A DNA stretch of 6,964 nucleotides, taken from the NCBI GenBank assembly GCA_017959625.1, contig JAGDAG010000124.1, forward strand, positions 1 to 6,964, read 5' to 3'. The DNA comes from Abditibacteriota bacterium. Its GTDB lineage: Bacteria; Armatimonadota; UBA5829. The translations under genes were made by a program, and so were the position numbers. Numbering within the stretch: the stretch's first letter is position 1; the number at the start of each line of letters is the position of its first letter. The notes beneath the pieces are model-generated. The model had not been told where the DNA came from, searched no databases, and saw nothing but the letters and a program-made list of their open reading frames with translations. Below, in pieces: positions 5,721 to 6,964 of this stretch.

Positions 5721-6563
5721 TCAGAAGTTCTTTATCTTTTCCGCTATGGAAGAAATGATCCACGCAGGAGTGGAAGCCCCTGCCGTAAGGCCCGCTTTTT
5801 TTGCCCCCGCGAACCATTCGCGCTTCAGTTCGTCGGCCGTTTCTATATGGTAGCTGCGGGGATTGGCTTCTTTGCAAAGCTGGTACAGCCTTTTTGTGTT
5901 GGCGGAATTTTTGCCTCCGATTATCACCATGCATTCCGTTTCCTTTGCCAGCGCTATTGCGGATTCCTGCCTGTTGTGGGTAGCCGAGCAGATGGTGTTC
6001 TGGACGACGGCTTTTTTTGCCCGCCTCACTATGGCGTTTGCAAGCTTTTCAAAATAGTCTTCATTGTTGGTGGTCTGGCTCACGATGCCCACCTCTTTTC
6101 CGGAGAAGTCGTATTTTTCGATATCCTCCTCCGAGCCGATCACTATGCAGTCGTTGTCTGCCCAGCTCACGACGCCTTTTATCTCGGTGTGGGCCGCATC
6201 GCCTATGATGACCACCTGCAGCTTTTTGCTGATGAAGTCTTTTACCTTGTTCTGGACGTCCCTCACAAAGGGGCACGTGGCGTCTGTTATCCTGATGTTT
6301 TTGTCGCGGCATTTTTGAAAAAGATCCTTCGGCGCTCCGTGAGAGGGCATTATGAGGATGTCGGTGCCGGAAGCATCGTCTATGGATCTTATCTCCGTGA
6401 CTCCCTTCGTCTCCAGCATTTTTACCACCTGCGGGTTGTGGATCAGGGGCCCGAAAGTGGATATCTTTGCGTCCGTATTGTTTTCCAGCGTGCTCATGGT
6501 GAGCTTCATGGCCCTTTCGACGCCGAAGCAAAAGCCGGCGTATTTGCAGATTATTACTTCCAT
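5721..6563 (-). CDS. ispH: 4-hydroxy-3-methylbut-2-enyl diphosphate reductase
   Basis: Last enzyme of the MEP pathway: a [4Fe-4S] protein that reduces HMBPP to IPP and DMAPP for isoprenoid synthesis, in the cytoplasm. Counted from ATG 6563 it has 280 residues, typical for a stand-alone IspH; there is no S1-domain fusion of the kind seen in some Clostridia. The three cluster cysteines are C12 (GFCFGVERA), C97 (DATCPFV) and C192 (TICSATHNRQ). The substrate histidines H42 (LIHNPQV), H75 (PSHGAP) and H125, and the catalytic glutamate E127 (AHTEIKG), are all present, as are the GGKNSANTKRL loop (216-226) and TAGAST (260-265). The frame extends upstream to 6674, but that part lies within the YjbQ gene and lacks family similarity. 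GGGGTG (6573-6568) favours ATG 6563 over the adjacent ATG 6566. Either choice overlaps the stop of the upstream gene. Confidence 0.95.
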   Translation of the reverse strand: MEVIICKYAGFCFGVERAMKLTMSTLENNTDAKISTFGPLIHNPQVVKMLETKGVTEIRSIDDASGTDILIMPSHGAPKDLFQKCRDKNIRITDATCPFVRDVQNKVKDFISKKLQVVIIGDAAHTEIKGVVSWADNDCIVIGSEEDIEKYDFSGKEVGIVSQTTNNEDYFEKLANAIVRRAKKAVVQNTICSATHNRQESAIALAKETECMVIIGGKNSANTKRLYQLCKEANPRSYHIETADELKREWFAGAKKAGLTAGASTPAWIISSIAEKIKNF

Positions 6564-6958
6564 CATGCACCCCGGGCCTGTACGAAGATCTTTCTTGTCC
6601 GGGGGCCGTCGAATTCGCAGAAGTATACAGCCTGCCAGACCCCCAGGACCAACTTGCCTTTGCTGACAATACACGTAAGGGAGCAGCCTGTCACCGAGCT
6701 TTTGAAATGGGAGTCGGAGTTATGCTCGCAATGCAGGTAGTCCGGCCGGTTGGGAAAAACGGAAGAATAGCCCTTTATGAGGTCCGAGAGGACGTCGGGA
6801 TCCGCGTTTTCGTTTATGGTGATCCCGGCTGTGGTGTGGGGAGTGAATATGACCGCCGTCCCTTCGCTTATCCCCGACGCTTTTACGGCTTTTCTCACCT
6901 TGTCGGTTATATCCACAAACTGCCGGCGGGCCGTTGTGTTGATAGAAATAGTTTCCAT
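6563..6958 (-). CDS. YjbQ/UPF0047 family protein
   Basis: A 131-residue protein of the YjbQ family (secondary thiamine-phosphate synthase enzyme family in current naming). E. coli YjbQ has a reported weak thiamine phosphate synthase activity; the true role of the family is uncertain. Visible signatures are FTPHTTAGITINENADPDV (38-56, with H41, E50 and D53), HCEHNSDSHFKSSVTGCS (76-93, with H76, H79 and H84), LGVWQAVYFCEFDGPR (105-120) and a closing RKIFV. The clustered His and Asp residues suggest a metal or phosphate site. The length matches the family. The start ATG (6958-6956) is only 6 bases from the window edge, so the ribosome binding site and promoter cannot be seen; the frame stays open to the edge, but the family normally begins near this Met. 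It is the first visible gene of a two-gene minus-strand unit with ispH. Confidence 0.92.
   Translation of the reverse strand: METISINTTARRQFVDITDKVRKAVKASGISEGTAVIFTPHTTAGITINENADPDVLSDLIKGYSSVFPNRPDYLHCEHNSDSHFKSSVTGCSLTCIVSKGKLVLGVWQAVYFCEFDGPRTRKIFVQARGA
6568..6573 (-). promoter_or_regulatory. Ribosome binding site of ispH inside the end of the YjbQ gene
   Basis: Read on the minus strand, GGGGTG (6573-6568) lies just before two tandem ATG codons (ATGATGG). The GGGG core is 6 bases from ATG 6563 and 3 bases from ATG 6566, so the second ATG, which gives the family's usual N-terminus MEVIICKYAG, is favoured. The TGA of the YjbQ gene (6565-6563) is embedded in the same bases. Confidence 0.6.
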
Positions 6959-6964
6959 ATTTGC

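Noticed and set aside
6564..6674. N-terminal extension of ispH up to 6674
   Set aside because: It lies inside the YjbQ gene in another frame, has no family similarity, and the normal IspH N-terminus begins at 6563 behind a plausible ribosome binding site.
5847..6740. Plus-strand open frame (297 codons) opposite ispH and part of the YjbQ gene
   Set aside because: Both minus-strand genes have complete catalytic motifs. The plus-strand translation is rich in Phe, Val, His and Tyr without recognisable motifs, as expected for a shadow frame.
1..6964. CRISPR, tRNA or rRNA genes, insertion sequences, toxin-antitoxin or defence genes
   Set aside because: I looked for repeats, clover-leaf arms, transposase motifs and small paired genes and saw none. 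Nearly all the sequence is explained by housekeeping genes.

Overview
This is a gene-dense bacterial window with roughly balanced base composition (judged by eye, not computed). It looks like core chromosome: nine protein genes, one of them cut by the left edge, with no RNA gene, CRISPR array, insertion sequence or phage gene recognised. The lineage cannot be fixed from the sequence. A Clostridium-type stand-alone NifU, a small separate Nfu-domain protein, a TrpRS with a four-cysteine cluster-type motif and an IspH of the MEP pathway together suggest an anaerobic or microaerophilic bacterium. The meso-diaminopimelate/lysine gene lysA points to diaminopimelate synthesis. A Firmicutes-like or uncultured anaerobic phylum is a guess.

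Left block, plus strand, 1-4118: 3' part of lysA, a compact site-2 (M50) metalloprotease, trpS, a malate dehydrogenase gene, nifU and an Nfu-domain gene. Spacing is very tight (gaps of 2, 13 and 4 bases, then two one-base stop/start overlaps), so this is probably one transcription unit with translational coupling at its end. The trpS start is best placed at a TTG at 1432, because a strong ribosome binding site lies just upstream. A 10-bp hairpin follows the Nfu gene at 4126-4154.

Middle, plus strand, 4174-5643: one gene for a protein of the L-fucose/L-arabinose isomerase superfamily, with a good ribosome binding site of its own. Its substrate is unknown and no sugar-pathway genes surround it. 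It carries an unusual C-x3-C-x2-C cluster.

Right block, minus strand, 6958-5721: a YjbQ/UPF0047 gene followed by ispH, with overlapping stop and start codons. This block converges on the isomerase-like gene, and a strong 13-bp hairpin at 5665-5694 separates them and can act as a terminator in both directions.

A loose theme is iron-sulfur chemistry. NifU and Nfu build and carry clusters, IspH needs a [4Fe-4S] cluster, and the TrpRS has cysteines resembling the known [4Fe-4S]-TrpRS signature. No cysteine desulfurase is present here. I see no clear, wholly new system. The best leads are the TrpRS cysteine motif, the split NifU/Nfu pair in a trpS-mdh operon, and the cysteine-rich isomerase-like protein.
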